Shown here: positions 8,379 through 17,952 of the stretch, in pieces
How the letters are laid out: each line of letters starts with the position of its first letter
Numbering within the stretch: position 1 is the stretch's first letter
Assembly: GCA_021732785.1 (NCBI GenBank)
Contig: JAKFUG010000014.1
Span: 124,001 to 188,000 of the forward strand
DNA length: 64,000 bases
Direction of reading: 5' to 3'
From: Planctomycetaceae bacterium
GTDB taxonomy: Bacteria; Planctomycetota; Planctomycetia; Planctomycetales; Planctomycetaceae
Notes under the pieces: generated by a model
Seen by the model: only the letters and a program-made list of their open reading frames with translations
Database searches by the model: none
Told to the model about the DNA's origin: nothing
Translations under genes and position numbers: made by a program

Positions 8379-9467
8379 CTACCAGTGTTCGATTGGACCG
8401 TTGGGGACTTTGACGAGCGCGGTCGCAATCGGGGATTGTCGCTCACCATGACGCTCGCGGATTTCTGCGACCAGAGCGTGGAAGGCGTCGACCGATTCGA
8501 ACAACCGAAGTCGTTGTTCCAGATCTTCCGGGATGCCGAGTTTGGCCCCGTACCACGCGGCGAATTTCCGGAACAACAGGCAACTGCGGTCGCCGTGTTG
8601 TTCGGTCATGCGGGTGAAGTGGCGGACCAGAAAATCAATCTGTTCCGCTGGCGTCGGTTCGTAGGGAACTCGCCCGGCTTCGACATCGGCAATCTTGCGG
8701 AACAGCCACGGATCGAGCAGCGCTCCGCGACCGATCGCCACGGCGGCACAACCGGTCACGCGCCGCATGTGGAAAGCGTCTTCGGCAGTCCGTACATCAC
8801 CATTACCAATGATCGGAATCTTCGAGACCGCAGCCACGGTTTCCGCGATGCCGTCCAGATTTACCGTCCCGCCGAAGCCTTGCTGCCGGGTTCTTCCGTG
8901 AAGCGTAATCGCGACCACGCCCGCTTGTTCAAATCGACTGGCAAGATACGGTGCGGAGATCGATTCCCGATCCCAACCCAAACGCATCTTCACCGAAACC
9001 GGGACCGTCACGGCGGCGACCACGGCTTCCACGAGTCGACAGGCATTGTCCGCGTCGCACAACAAGCGGGCCCCCCCGCCCTGGCTGTTAACCTTCGCCA
9101 TCGGACACCCCATGTTGAGGTCGACGCCCTGATAGCCGTGATCCTGCAACCACCGGGCGGCGTTCACAAGATCACGCGTTTGTCCACCGAAAATCTGCAC
9201 GGAAAGCGGCGTGTCATCAGTCGTCGTTTCGACCAATTCGAGTGAGTGTCGATGCTGGGATAAGAGATGCGTGGCCAGTACGAGATCGGTGGTCGCCAGC
9301 CCCAATCCGCCGAGATCGCGCAAGGTTCGCCGCAATGCGAGATGCGTGTAACCCGCCAGCGGTGCCAGAAAGTACCGCGTTGGCATCATGCGCGGCCCGA
9401 GTCCCAGTGCGGGTTCAGGGCGGATTGCGTCCGGAGGCAATTCAGGAACAGCAGCTTCGACGGTCAT
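8379..9467 (-). CDS. dus: tRNA-dihydrouridine synthase
   Basis: 362-aa FMN-dependent TIM-barrel enzyme reducing uridine to dihydrouridine in tRNA. Family signatures: FLAPLAGYTHLALRR at the N-terminus, VQIFGGQ, GVDLNMGCPMAKVNSQGGGARLL with the catalytic Cys at residue 121, VSVKMRLGWD, TLHGRTRQQGF, and PIIGNGDVRTAEDA followed by AIGRGALLDPWLF. It looks closest to the DusB-type bacterial group, but I would not assign a site specificity. Its ATG overlaps the stop of the upstream SDR gene by 4 nt, so the two are probably co-transcribed. Confidence 0.93.
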   Translation of the reverse strand: MTVEAAVPELPPDAIRPEPALGLGPRMMPTRYFLAPLAGYTHLALRRTLRDLGGLGLATTDLVLATHLLSQHRHSLELVETTTDDTPLSVQIFGGQTRDLVNAARWLQDHGYQGVDLNMGCPMAKVNSQGGGARLLCDADNACRLVEAVVAAVTVPVSVKMRLGWDRESISAPYLASRFEQAGVVAITLHGRTRQQGFGGTVNLDGIAETVAAVSKIPIIGNGDVRTAEDAFHMRRVTGCAAVAIGRGALLDPWLFRKIADVEAGRVPYEPTPAEQIDFLVRHFTRMTEQHGDRSCLLFRKFAAWYGAKLGIPEDLEQRLRLFESVDAFHALVAEIRERHGERQSPIATALVKVPNGPIEHW

Positions 9468-10282
9468 TTCAGTTTCGACGATTTCGGCTCAATCTTTCGC
9501 CGCGGCCGGAAAAATCGCATCGATTCTTTCACCACCCGGGCGCGACTGGCGATCCGCACGAGCAATGTCAGTAGATAGTTCTTCCAGCCGATGACCACAA
9601 CTTGACGCCGCCCGAGTGCATCGAGCGCGGAGCGCACGACGCGCTCCGGCGAATGCGACGCATGCTTCTGCAACCAACCGGCGGCTCCGGCGATGTCAAA
9701 AAACTGCGTCTGCGTGACGCCAGGGCAGACCGCGAGAATGGCGACCCCCCGGTCCTTCACTTCCACGGCCAGGGCTTCGCTGAAGTGGAGCAAAAACGCT
9801 TTCGACGAGGCATACACGCTCATGTAGGCCACGGGTTGGAATGCGGACAGCGACGACAGATTGATGATCGCCCCGTGGTGGCGTTCCAGCATGCCGGGAA
9901 GAAAGGCGTACGTCAGCGTCACGGCGGCATTGATGTTGAGTCGGATCAGTTCCTGCAGACGTTCGACCTGTGCGTCTTCCACTTCTCCGACAACACCAAA
10001 ACCGGCATTGTTGACGAGGAGTTCGACCGTGATTCCACGCCGTGCAATTTCCAGCACCACTTGCTGTGGACCGTCCTGGTTGGACAGATCGCACGCGATG
10101 ACTTCACAGCGTGTCGCATGCTTGGCGTGCAACTCGGCGGCGAGTTCGTCCAGCAGATCTTTCCGGCGGGCAACGAGCACGAGGTGCATGCCGCGGCCGG
10201 CCAGTTGGCGCGCAAACTCAGCGCCGATGCCTGAGGATGCACCGGTTACCAGCGCCCATTGATCAACCAACTGTTTCCACAC
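9464..10282 (-). CDS. Short-chain dehydrogenase/reductase
   Basis: Classical SDR of about 272 aa. Cofactor-binding ALVTGASSGIGAEFARQLA, the structural NNAGFGVVGE, and catalytic Ser plus YASSK (Tyr-x-x-x-Lys) are all present. VLVARRKDLL suggests NADP preference (Arg after the second beta strand; inference). Similar to the DltE/YqjQ-like general SDRs; substrate unknown. The start is uncertain. The frame is open to an ATG at 10378 but the extra N-terminal segment does not resemble SDRs, so I place the start at GTG 10282 just before the Rossmann strand. A TTG slightly further in is also possible. Overlaps dus by 4 nt. Confidence 0.85.
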   Translation of the reverse strand: MWKQLVDQWALVTGASSGIGAEFARQLAGRGMHLVLVARRKDLLDELAAELHAKHATRCEVIACDLSNQDGPQQVVLEIARRGITVELLVNNAGFGVVGEVEDAQVERLQELIRLNINAAVTLTYAFLPGMLERHHGAIINLSSLSAFQPVAYMSVYASSKAFLLHFSEALAVEVKDRGVAILAVCPGVTQTQFFDIAGAAGWLQKHASHSPERVVRSALDALGRRQVVVIGWKNYLLTLLVRIASRARVVKESMRFFRPRRKIEPKSSKLK

Positions 10283-10553
10283 GCAGTGGGAATCCTGATT
10301 GGTCCGTACACCGAGACACCAGCGACACCGAACGGTTGCCGAAATGTCATCGAGAGAGACGATCGAAGCGGGTCCCAACCTCCCACTGCCAACATCGTCT
10401 CGATCAACACCCGCGAAGATGGTAACAGATTTCCCGGCGCGCCAACATCAACCCGCGGTGGGAGGCGACCCTGTTTTTCTGATTCGGACCGGTGGCCTTC
10501 ACACTCGGAAAGCAGAGTCGGCTTTGCGGTCTGGTAATCGCGTTCCGTGGGAA

Positions 10554-11099
10554 TCAGTTCTTACCCAGGATCACTTTCGAGATTGCGACGCCCTTCCGCG
10601 GGTTATCGTCCGCCACGCGCGCGTCGATAGTGAAGCATTCTTTCAATAATCCCTCATTGTCGAACGACACGGTCAACTGTTCATATTTGGCAATCGGCCC
10701 ATCGAGTAATTTGGCAGCATCCGCATACAGTTCGTCGATGGTCTTCGGCCGGGCGGCGCGCCCTTCGTGTTTGCCGAGTTCTAAAGTCGTTTCCACCCAT
10801 TCCGTCACGGGATTGACCAGCTTGGTTCCCACTGGCTTTCCTTTGGGAATGGCCCCTTTCACAAGCCGACGTTCGCTGACTTTGTTGTCGCGGACGACGA
10901 TGGTGGTGACGGATGCCGTGCCGCTGTAGAACTCGACCGTGACTTCATACGCGTAGTTTCCCGCGCAGGTTTGGCGAGCGGTTTCCCACGCTTTCTGGCT
11001 GACCGCCAATTTCTCTTTCCAGACGTCAACATCGGCGCCGAACACCGTCGAGTGCGCGTACAACAGGGCAATGAATAACATCAGGAAGACCTTGCACAT
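10554..11099 (-). CDS. Small secreted protein, DUF6174-like
   Basis: 181 aa with a Sec signal peptide (MCKVFLMLFIALLYAHSTVFGA) from ATG 11099; a longer frame would start at 11147 but put 16 residues before the signal. The mature protein has WKEKLAVSQKAWETARQTCAGNYAYEVTVEFYSG, then beta-rich segments TTIVVRDNKVSERRLV and YEQLTVSFDNEGLLKECFTID. This pattern (Trp-helix, NY.YE.. strand, V.V.dgkv strand) resembles the DUF6174 family, with moderate certainty. Function unknown; probably periplasmic. Last gene of a minus-strand run with 11173-12320. Confidence 0.7.
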   Translation of the reverse strand: MCKVFLMLFIALLYAHSTVFGADVDVWKEKLAVSQKAWETARQTCAGNYAYEVTVEFYSGTASVTTIVVRDNKVSERRLVKGAIPKGKPVGTKLVNPVTEWVETTLELGKHEGRAARPKTIDELYADAAKLLDGPIAKYEQLTVSFDNEGLLKECFTIDARVADDNPRKGVAISKVILGKN

Positions 11100-11172
11100 G
11101 GTCGTTAATCCTTTCACATGAAGTGAGGCGTTCAGGAAGAATACCACGACCGCGATCGTCGCGATTCGTAAA

Positions 11173-11592
11173 TCACTCTCGAATCAGGTAACGCAACCAA
11201 CGTCGGCAAAGGGCGGCCAGATCCGTGCGAGAAATCAAATCCACCACGAAGGACCGTGCGCCCCATTCGCGGAACACGGGTTCCAATTCCGCGGTCGCTT
11301 TCGATCCCAGCACAATGGTTGGCACAGCGCCGTTGTGCTGTCCCGCCAGCCATGTCAAACATCCCTCCGGTTGGAAGGAAAGGTCGTATACGACAATGGT
11401 TTTTCCATCATTCATCAAGATCGCATTCAGCTCACGCAGGGAATGACAACCGCGGACCTGATGGCGTTCTGGTTGCAATTCCCGTTGCAGGGCCGGGGTC
11501 CAGAATGCCCTCGGTTCGCAAACCACAATGGTTCCCGGTGCCGTCGTTTCTTTTTTCGTCATCGGATGTTCTTCGCGATGGGAACGAAGCAT
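11173..11592 (-). CDS. Receiver-like (pseudo-receiver) protein
   Basis: 139 aa from an ATG at 11592 that overlaps the stop of the upstream hydrolase gene by one base (TGATG); ATG 11562 is an alternative. The layout TIVVCEPR - LRELNAILMNDGKTIVVYDLS - VPTIVLGS - EWGARSFVVD recalls the beta-alpha fold of response-regulator receiver domains. VVYDLS aligns with the phospho-acceptor strand, but the acidic pair at the end of strand 1 (normally DD) is replaced by CEP. I therefore regard it as a non-phosphorylated receiver-like protein. No output domain and no histidine kinase nearby. Confidence 0.65.
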   Translation of the reverse strand: MLRSHREEHPMTKKETTAPGTIVVCEPRAFWTPALQRELQPERHQVRGCHSLRELNAILMNDGKTIVVYDLSFQPEGCLTWLAGQHNGAVPTIVLGSKATAELEPVFREWGARSFVVDLISRTDLAALCRRWLRYLIRE

Positions 11593-12320
11593 CACGGCCT
11601 CACGCCGGTCAACCGGACGCGAATGTCGCGATGAATCCTGTCGTCCCATTCCGCACCAATATGGGCACTGGGATCGAGGATCGCCCCGTAAGGTGGCCCT
11701 CCTGCACGCAAGAAGCCTTTCGCGGGATCTGCAAGGTCAACCGCGATGACCCGCGGTTCCTTCTGCCACGGGGCCCAGACTACGGCACTCCGGCTGGCGT
11801 ATTGCACGGCCGAGGCGACATTTTTCGGCAATGTCGCCGGTCGTTTTGAATCGGGACGCCCCGCCGATGAGGGGTCCAAAAAAATGACCAGCGGGAATTG
11901 AAGCTCCGGTTGCGTTTCCGCGACAAGCTGGCAAACTTCCCATGCCGTGTGTCCGCCCCAACTGTTGCCCACGATGGCAATCCGCGCATCCAGATTCACT
12001 GAGGTGTGCTGACGAAGATGATTGGCAATTGCCGCCGTGCCGGGCGGATTCTCGTCACCGATTTTTCCGGGCGGTGTGCCGTTCCAGTTGAAATACTCGG
12101 CGGAAATCTTTTCCGCGCGGAGATCATTCCGCAGTTGAAACATGCCGCTGTTGCCTTCCCCGCGTCGTGCTGTCCCTGCCAATTGCTGCGGCGTGGGATC
12201 GGAATCGAAACCGCCGATGAGCACCACATGCGTGAGTGGAACGGTGGCCAGGGGCTCGGCGGCGAGAATCGCACTGCCATTCGCAATCGCTCCCAGCATC
12301 AGCAGGAATTTCAGACACAT
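11592..12320 (-). CDS. Secreted alpha/beta-hydrolase-like protein
   Basis: 242 aa with a signal peptide (MCLKFLLMLGAIANGSAILA). The strand-plus-nucleophile elbow IAIVGNSWGGHTAW (Ser 120 in G-x-S-x-G) marks an alpha/beta hydrolase. LVIFLDPSSAG could carry the acidic residue and DPSAHIGAEWDD the catalytic His. The early HVVLIGGFDSDP corresponds to the oxyanion-hole strand. Probably a periplasmic lipase/esterase-like enzyme; substrate unknown. First gene of a three-gene minus-strand unit, divergent from the WD40 gene across about 216 nt. Confidence 0.7.
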   Translation of the reverse strand: MCLKFLLMLGAIANGSAILAAEPLATVPLTHVVLIGGFDSDPTPQQLAGTARRGEGNSGMFQLRNDLRAEKISAEYFNWNGTPPGKIGDENPPGTAAIANHLRQHTSVNLDARIAIVGNSWGGHTAWEVCQLVAETQPELQFPLVIFLDPSSAGRPDSKRPATLPKNVASAVQYASRSAVVWAPWQKEPRVIAVDLADPAKGFLRAGGPPYGAILDPSAHIGAEWDDRIHRDIRVRLTGVRP

Positions 12321-12536
12321 TGGTCTCTCACTCCGTTGAATGAAATCGCGTTTTGTGTTCCGCGACGACGCATTGCCCGGTCGTCAGGACAGCCTCCATA
12401 CCAATTGGACAAAAATCGGCAATCGTGCCCAACTTTGCGGGAACACTGGCCGCCGATGTCACGTCGATGGTAGCGTCGTTTCCGATAGCCATTCAATTCA
12501 CTCGCCAATCTTGCACCTCTTCGGGAGTTGCCATCC

Positions 12537-13637
12537 ATGCTCGCAGATTCCCTCCGCCCTGTCATGTTTGCCATTCGATTACCGCTCGTATTGGCCATCA
12601 CGATCGCTTTTGTACCGATGGTGCATGCCGATGAGCCGACACCAGTCGTCAGCCAGGCCACTCCGGTGTCGAATCTCGCCTGGCTGCGGCACTCGCACGG
12701 GTTGATCACCACGGGCAAGTTCAACGGACTGGGCCAGTGGATGTTCACCGTCGGCGGAGGCTCAAAACTCGTCGCCTGCGAATTGAATCAGATGACGCGC
12801 CTGCCGAATCATGCGAACTCGATGGCGGTGGGCGGGAAACCTGAGCGGATTGTGCTCGGGACGAACATCGGCACGGTGGTGTTGCGGGACGGCGATACTC
12901 TGCAGGAAATCAAGACGCTGTCGGTGGGTCCGAAGTACAGTGTCTATGCCGTGGCCATTGATGTCGAAGGGAAGCAGATCGCCGCCTGCCGGGTCGATGG
13001 AACCGTGCTGGTCTGGAATGTCGACGATGATGACCCAGTTCATCATCTCAAGCAGTGCAGCCGCGAGGGCGAACGGATGGCCGCAATCGCGTTTTCACCG
13101 GATGGCAAATCCCTCGCGACGCTCAGCCGCTACGGTTATCTCGCACTGTGGGATCTCGAAACGGGGAAATCGCTCGGAATGATGGATCACGCGGGCGGCG
13201 AGCAGAGCACGCTGCGTTTCACACCGGACGGACACCGTGTGGCCATCGTGAATCGTGCATCGATCCGCTTGTGGCATCCGGTGTTTGAAGCCAAGCCTCG
13301 GGAGGTCATCCCACCCGAGGAAGTGTGTCCGCGCTACACGGAGAAAGAGAACGAAACCCTCGACAGCCGACCCGACTTCGGTCATGACATCCGCTTCGCC
13401 GGGATTGCGACGTTATCACCGGATGCAAAACGGATCGCGAGTGTCCTCGAAACCGGCGGCATTGCAATTTGGGATCTCAGCAGCTTGAAAGTCTTGCAGA
13501 AGTTGTCGCCGCCGCCATTCGTGGAGACGTGGGAACACCGCGGCCAATACTTCGAGCGGATCGCGTTCTCACCCGATGGCAGCAAAATCGCGGCATCCAC
13601 CTCGTTGGGACATCTCGCGGTGTGGCAAGTTGAGTAA
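12537..13637 (+). CDS. Secreted WD40-repeat beta-propeller protein
   Basis: 366 aa. An N-terminal signal segment (MFAIRLPLVLAITIAFVPMVHA) is preceded by a short extension; ATG 12537 or ATG 12564 are both plausible starts. At least five WD-type blades are visible by their ends: TVLVWNVDD, YLALWDLETGKSL, SIRLWHPV, GIAIWDLSSLKVL, HLAVWQVE, each preceded by a FSPDGK/TPDG/SPDAK turn. Most likely a seven-bladed periplasmic scaffold for protein interaction. There is no enzymatic domain. Converges with hrpA, 12 nt between stops. Confidence 0.85.
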   Translation: MLADSLRPVMFAIRLPLVLAITIAFVPMVHADEPTPVVSQATPVSNLAWLRHSHGLITTGKFNGLGQWMFTVGGGSKLVACELNQMTRLPNHANSMAVGGKPERIVLGTNIGTVVLRDGDTLQEIKTLSVGPKYSVYAVAIDVEGKQIAACRVDGTVLVWNVDDDDPVHHLKQCSREGERMAAIAFSPDGKSLATLSRYGYLALWDLETGKSLGMMDHAGGEQSTLRFTPDGHRVAIVNRASIRLWHPVFEAKPREVIPPEEVCPRYTEKENETLDSRPDFGHDIRFAGIATLSPDAKRIASVLETGGIAIWDLSSLKVLQKLSPPPFVETWEHRGQYFERIAFSPDGSKIAASTSLGHLAVWQVE

Positions 13638-13649
13638 CCGCGCGCTGAT

Positions 13650-16600
13650 TTACAACGTCGATTCGGTAACGATCGCCCATTGTTTGTCGAGGCGCTTTTC
13701 CGAGACGCTCATGGCCGTGCCGAGATCCTGCGCGAAGAGCAGAATACGGTATTCTTCGAGCATCCAGCGGTAGTTTTCGAGTTCGGCATCATAGAGACCG
13801 CGTTCTCTCGCGATGTGTGCGCGGTCTTTCCAGCGCTGCCAGCGGGGAAGGAAACTCGACAACTGTTGCCCGTCGCGCGGTCCGCTGCCCGCCGTCAGCT
13901 TTTCGATCCGCCGCACGATGCCCCGCAGATAGCGCGGGAGATGCACGAACCATGTCCACGGCGTGCGAATGAGGAAACCGCTGGCGAGCAAATTTGAAAG
14001 ATGGTCATGCAGGTCCCGCCGCGTCGCCTGATACCGCGGCAAATCGGTCTTCTCCCACAATCGACGAATCTGCGTGTAGGTTTCAAGTAATGGTTGCAGT
14101 TGCCGGGCCACCAAGGCGGCCGCGGCGGGAATATGCGGTTTCCCGGCGGCAACCCGTAGGCCGAACTCCGGCTGGGAGCGCGGCCACGGCGATTCCGACA
14201 AAAATGCGCGCTCGGCAATGCGCTCGGCAAGATGTTGCCGTAACGGAAACGGTTGCGGCAACGTTTGGCCCAGTAACGTCCACGCATTGATGAACGGCAA
14301 ATGATCCACCTGTTGCTTCAACTCGCGCGCCATGGCGATGCTGAAGAGCCGAATCAAGCCAAACCGAAACTCATAGGCCGCCTGTACGGTGGAATCGAGC
14401 AGTCGCAAGGAAACGGTTTCGCCTCGATCGAGCAATGTGGGATAACCCGTCAACTGGATCCCCGCCCGTTCCACGGAAACTGCTTCCGGCAACGGTCCGA
14501 AGTCCCAGTTTCTCAGGCTGTCACGTGTCCAACGCGGATCGGGCGCTGCGGAAAACGTGGCGGTCGCCTTAGCGCCGAGTTGCCCGCGCAGTTCGTCGAG
14601 ATCGCGACTGATGCCCAGGGAATCGCCTTTGGAATCGACGACTTCGATGCGCATCCGCAGATGATCGGGCAGCTTGTCTTCCTGGAATGCACTCGCGGGG
14701 ATGACAATGCCGGTGACGTCTTCCACCGCACGGGTGATGCCGGTCAACAAGGCTCCCTCACCGAAGTGCAACCGGGCGGCAACCGCGCGGGCAACGTCGG
14801 GTAAGGGGACGAGGTCGCGCCGCACATCTTTGGGAAGGGATCGCAACAGCGCGGTCACCTTGTCTTCCAACAATCCCGGCACCAGCCAGCGCAGCCGATC
14901 AGAATCAAGCTGGTTGAGTCCCGCATGCGGCACGGTCACCGTGACGCCGTCCACATCTTCGCCCGGTTCGTGCTGATACGTGAGCGGCAGTTGCAGTTGC
15001 TGAATGTGTAACGCTTCGGGAAACAGCGTTGCGGAAGCGATCTCCGCTTCCGCAATCAGGAGATCGGCATCCGTCATGAGAAGCGATCGCGTACCGACCG
15101 TTGCGAGTTGTTGAGGCGGATGTCGGTGATGACCCTGGGCGACCGTCGCTGGCGACGCCGACTGTAACAGATGACGTTTTAAGGACGCCCCATCCAGAAC
15201 TTCGGGTGGCAAGCGCGATTCGTAAAACGCGATTAACTCTTCTTCGTCGCGCAACATCGCCGGTTGACGGCTGCGAGTCTGCAAGTCGCGCAGCGTTTGC
15301 CCGAGCTTCAAATTGTGAGCCAGAAACTCCGGCGGATCGGGCCAGACGCCGTTGACCAGCCCGTCGCGCACAAACAATTCGCGGGCAACAACCGGATCGA
15401 TCTTGGCATACCGCACCCGCCGTTTCGGCACGAGCGGCAATCCGAAGAGCGTGACTTTTTCGAAGGCCATCACCGACAAGGCGTCCGGATCCCAGTGTGG
15501 TTCGCTGTGCGTTTTCGTAACGAGATGACCGGCGAGTGGTTCAATCCACGCAGGATCGATGCGGCCGTCCGTCTTCAAATACCGCCGGGTGGTTTCCAGC
15601 AGTTCGCCGCACACAATCCACTTGGGAGACTTGCCGCTGAGACATGACCCCGGCCACAGCGCGGCTTTCATTCCCCCCGCGGCGAGGTACTCGCCGCTTT
15701 CCGTCCGATACGCGATGCTCGACAGATAACCGGTGAGCAGCGCGCGGTGAATGGCCGCCGAACGGGAAGGATCGCACGGACCGTCCGGTAACGGCGTCCG
15801 CGACTTGCCGGCTTTCACGCGACCGGCGTCCTCGGCACGCTGCCGCTCGCGGCGACCGCCGTCGGTCTGCCGGACGAGTTCTCGCAGTTCACGATGAATA
15901 TCAACCCATTCCTGCATGCGAATCGGCGAAAGAAAATTTTGCTGACACGCCTTTCGCAACTGGCTCCGCGTCAATTCGTCTTTCAGTTTGTGATAGAAGT
16001 CCCAGAGCCGCAAATAACTCAGAAAATCGGAGTCGGGATCGCTGAAGCGACTGTGGGCTTCGTCCGCGTTTTTTTGTTTGTCGAGCGGTCGTTCACGCGG
16101 GTCCTGGATTTCCAGCGCCGACGCAATAATTAAAATATCGTCGAGACAATGTTCATCCTGTCCGGCCACCACGATGCGGGCAATGCGCGGATCGACCGGT
16201 AACCGGTGCAGTGTCCGGCCCAATTCGGTCAACACCCACCGCGGTGCTTTTTCGGTCGCTTTATTGTCGGGCGACTCTTCTTCGGCGGTGCGGTCTTCCC
16301 GGTGTGTTCGTAACGAGTGCCCGTCGGCAACGGCTCCCAGTTCGAACAGCGTCTTGTAGGCGTCGCGCACCGCTTCCAGTTTCGGCGGTTCGAGAAACGG
16401 GAACTGATCGACGTGGCCGAGACCCAGCGCTTCCAGTTGCAGAATGACCGCGGCGAGGTTGGATCGCAGAATTTCGGGTGGCGTATAACGCTCACGGCGT
16501 TCGTAGTCTTCGCGACTGTAAAGCCGGACGCACACGCCGGGGCCAATCCGTCCACAGCGACCGGCGCGTTGATCCGCCGAGGCTTGGGATATGGATTCGA

Positions 16601-17756
16601 TCGGCAGCCGTTGCAGCTTCGATTTCGGTGAGTACCGGCTGATTCGCGCGGTGCCGGTGTCCACCACGTACCGAATGCCCGGCACGGTCAACGACGATTC
16701 CGCGACATTCGTGGCTAGTACGATCCGGCGACTCGAACCGGTTTGAAACACCAGTTGCTGTTCCGCGGCCGGCAGACGGGCATACAGCGGCAACAGTGTC
16801 GGTTTTCCGCCCGCGAATGATCGGCCTTTCAATCGCTTCATCGCTTCATGGATTTCACGCTCGGTCGGCAGAAAGACGAGCACATCGCCCGGACCCCGTT
16901 CGCACACTTCCTGAACCGCGTTCGCCACGTCTTCATCGGGATCGCGATCCTCATCGACGTTCGGGGGAGGATTTCGATAAACCATCTCCACCGGATAGGT
17001 CCGCCCCGAGACCGTCAGAATCGGCACCGTGCCGGTGACCGTACTAAAATGCTCGGCGAAACGTTCCGCATCGATCGTCGCCGACGTGATGATCAATTTG
17101 AGATCGCGGCGTTTGATCAACAAGCGGTGCAGATATCCCAGCAGAAAATCGATGTTCAGCGACCGCTCGTGGGCTTCGTCGATAATGATCGTGTCATACC
17201 GGTTGAGCCAGCGGTCGGTCGTCGATTCCGCGAGCAGCAACCCGTCGGTCATCAATTTGACGTAAGTCTGCGGGCTGGTCACGTCGCTGAAACGGACCTG
17301 ATAACCGACTTCCCGACCGAGGGGCACGCTCAATTCCTCGGCGACACGGGCGGCAATCGTCCGCGCGGCGATGCGGCGCGGCTGGGTGTGACCGATCATG
17401 CCGTCGATGCCGCGGCCGAGTTCGAGACACATCTTCGGCAATTGTGTCGATTTGCCGGACCCCGTTTCGCCGCAGATAACGACGACTTGATTCGCGCGGA
17501 TCGTTTCGAGAATTTCTTCGCGCCGCACGTGAATTGGCAGCGTGTCGTCGTAAGTGATTGACGGTCGGCGCTGGACGCGCTCGGTCAACAGTTGTCGCGC
17601 ACGGTCCAGGTCGGCTTGCCACCTGGCGAGCTTTTGATCGAACGGTCGCCCGGCTCGTTCCGCATCGCTGATTTCTCGCCACTTGCGGCGCAGCCGAACC
17701 CGATCGACGAGCATCGTCTCCTGCAATGCGGCGTCATATTCCGTCAGAGCGAGCAT
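13650..17756 (-). CDS. hrpA: ATP-dependent RNA helicase HrpA (DEAH family)
   Basis: 1368 aa, close to the length of bacterial HrpA. Walker A GETGSGKST (residues 96-104 from this start), Walker B DEAH (193-196), motif III ITSATIDAERFAEHF and motif VI QRAGRCGRIGPG are present. These are followed by the helicase-associated/OB region and a long C-terminal DUF3418-type domain. HrpA remodels mRNA and ribosome-associated RNA. I start at ATG 17756 (MLALTEYDAALQE); an upstream extension to 17867 is Ser/Arg-rich and unlike the family, and ATG 17714 is a further option. Divergent from the ECF sigma gene. Confidence 0.93.
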   Translation of the reverse strand: MLALTEYDAALQETMLVDRVRLRRKWREISDAERAGRPFDQKLARWQADLDRARQLLTERVQRRPSITYDDTLPIHVRREEILETIRANQVVVICGETGSGKSTQLPKMCLELGRGIDGMIGHTQPRRIAARTIAARVAEELSVPLGREVGYQVRFSDVTSPQTYVKLMTDGLLLAESTTDRWLNRYDTIIIDEAHERSLNIDFLLGYLHRLLIKRRDLKLIITSATIDAERFAEHFSTVTGTVPILTVSGRTYPVEMVYRNPPPNVDEDRDPDEDVANAVQEVCERGPGDVLVFLPTEREIHEAMKRLKGRSFAGGKPTLLPLYARLPAAEQQLVFQTGSSRRIVLATNVAESSLTVPGIRYVVDTGTARISRYSPKSKLQRLPIESISQASADQRAGRCGRIGPGVCVRLYSREDYERRERYTPPEILRSNLAAVILQLEALGLGHVDQFPFLEPPKLEAVRDAYKTLFELGAVADGHSLRTHREDRTAEEESPDNKATEKAPRWVLTELGRTLHRLPVDPRIARIVVAGQDEHCLDDILIIASALEIQDPRERPLDKQKNADEAHSRFSDPDSDFLSYLRLWDFYHKLKDELTRSQLRKACQQNFLSPIRMQEWVDIHRELRELVRQTDGGRRERQRAEDAGRVKAGKSRTPLPDGPCDPSRSAAIHRALLTGYLSSIAYRTESGEYLAAGGMKAALWPGSCLSGKSPKWIVCGELLETTRRYLKTDGRIDPAWIEPLAGHLVTKTHSEPHWDPDALSVMAFEKVTLFGLPLVPKRRVRYAKIDPVVARELFVRDGLVNGVWPDPPEFLAHNLKLGQTLRDLQTRSRQPAMLRDEEELIAFYESRLPPEVLDGASLKRHLLQSASPATVAQGHHRHPPQQLATVGTRSLLMTDADLLIAEAEIASATLFPEALHIQQLQLPLTYQHEPGEDVDGVTVTVPHAGLNQLDSDRLRWLVPGLLEDKVTALLRSLPKDVRRDLVPLPDVARAVAARLHFGEGALLTGITRAVEDVTGIVIPASAFQEDKLPDHLRMRIEVVDSKGDSLGISRDLDELRGQLGAKATATFSAAPDPRWTRDSLRNWDFGPLPEAVSVERAGIQLTGYPTLLDRGETVSLRLLDSTVQAAYEFRFGLIRLFSIAMARELKQQVDHLPFINAWTLLGQTLPQPFPLRQHLAERIAERAFLSESPWPRSQPEFGLRVAAGKPHIPAAAALVARQLQPLLETYTQIRRLWEKTDLPRYQATRRDLHDHLSNLLASGFLIRTPWTWFVHLPRYLRGIVRRIEKLTAGSGPRDGQQLSSFLPRWQRWKDRAHIARERGLYDAELENYRWMLEEYRILLFAQDLGTAMSVSEKRLDKQWAIVTESTL

Positions 17757-17952
17757 CAAATACGATCGGGGCGAAGGAGCAATCGATTCAGACCGCGAGC
17801 GAAACCGTTTCGGAACGCGATCCGCAACCTTACAGCTTACCCAATTCGCGGACTCGTTGCCTGTCAATGGTGCCCGAAGTCCCTTTCCGTGCCGTCGATC
17901 AAGACATTATGATGTGTCATCGACAGCTCGGTCACACTTCGAGGGCGATTTC
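17757..17952. promoter_or_regulatory. Divergent intergenic region hrpA / ECF-sigma operon
   Basis: 196 nt between the chosen starts of hrpA (minus) and the sigma gene (plus), so both promoters should lie here. The best plus-strand -10-like hexamer is TATGAT (17908-17913), 40 nt before the TTG start. No matching -35 at 16-18 bp was found. I did not find a clear ECF-type bipartite motif, so autoregulation cannot be claimed. Confidence 0.3.
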
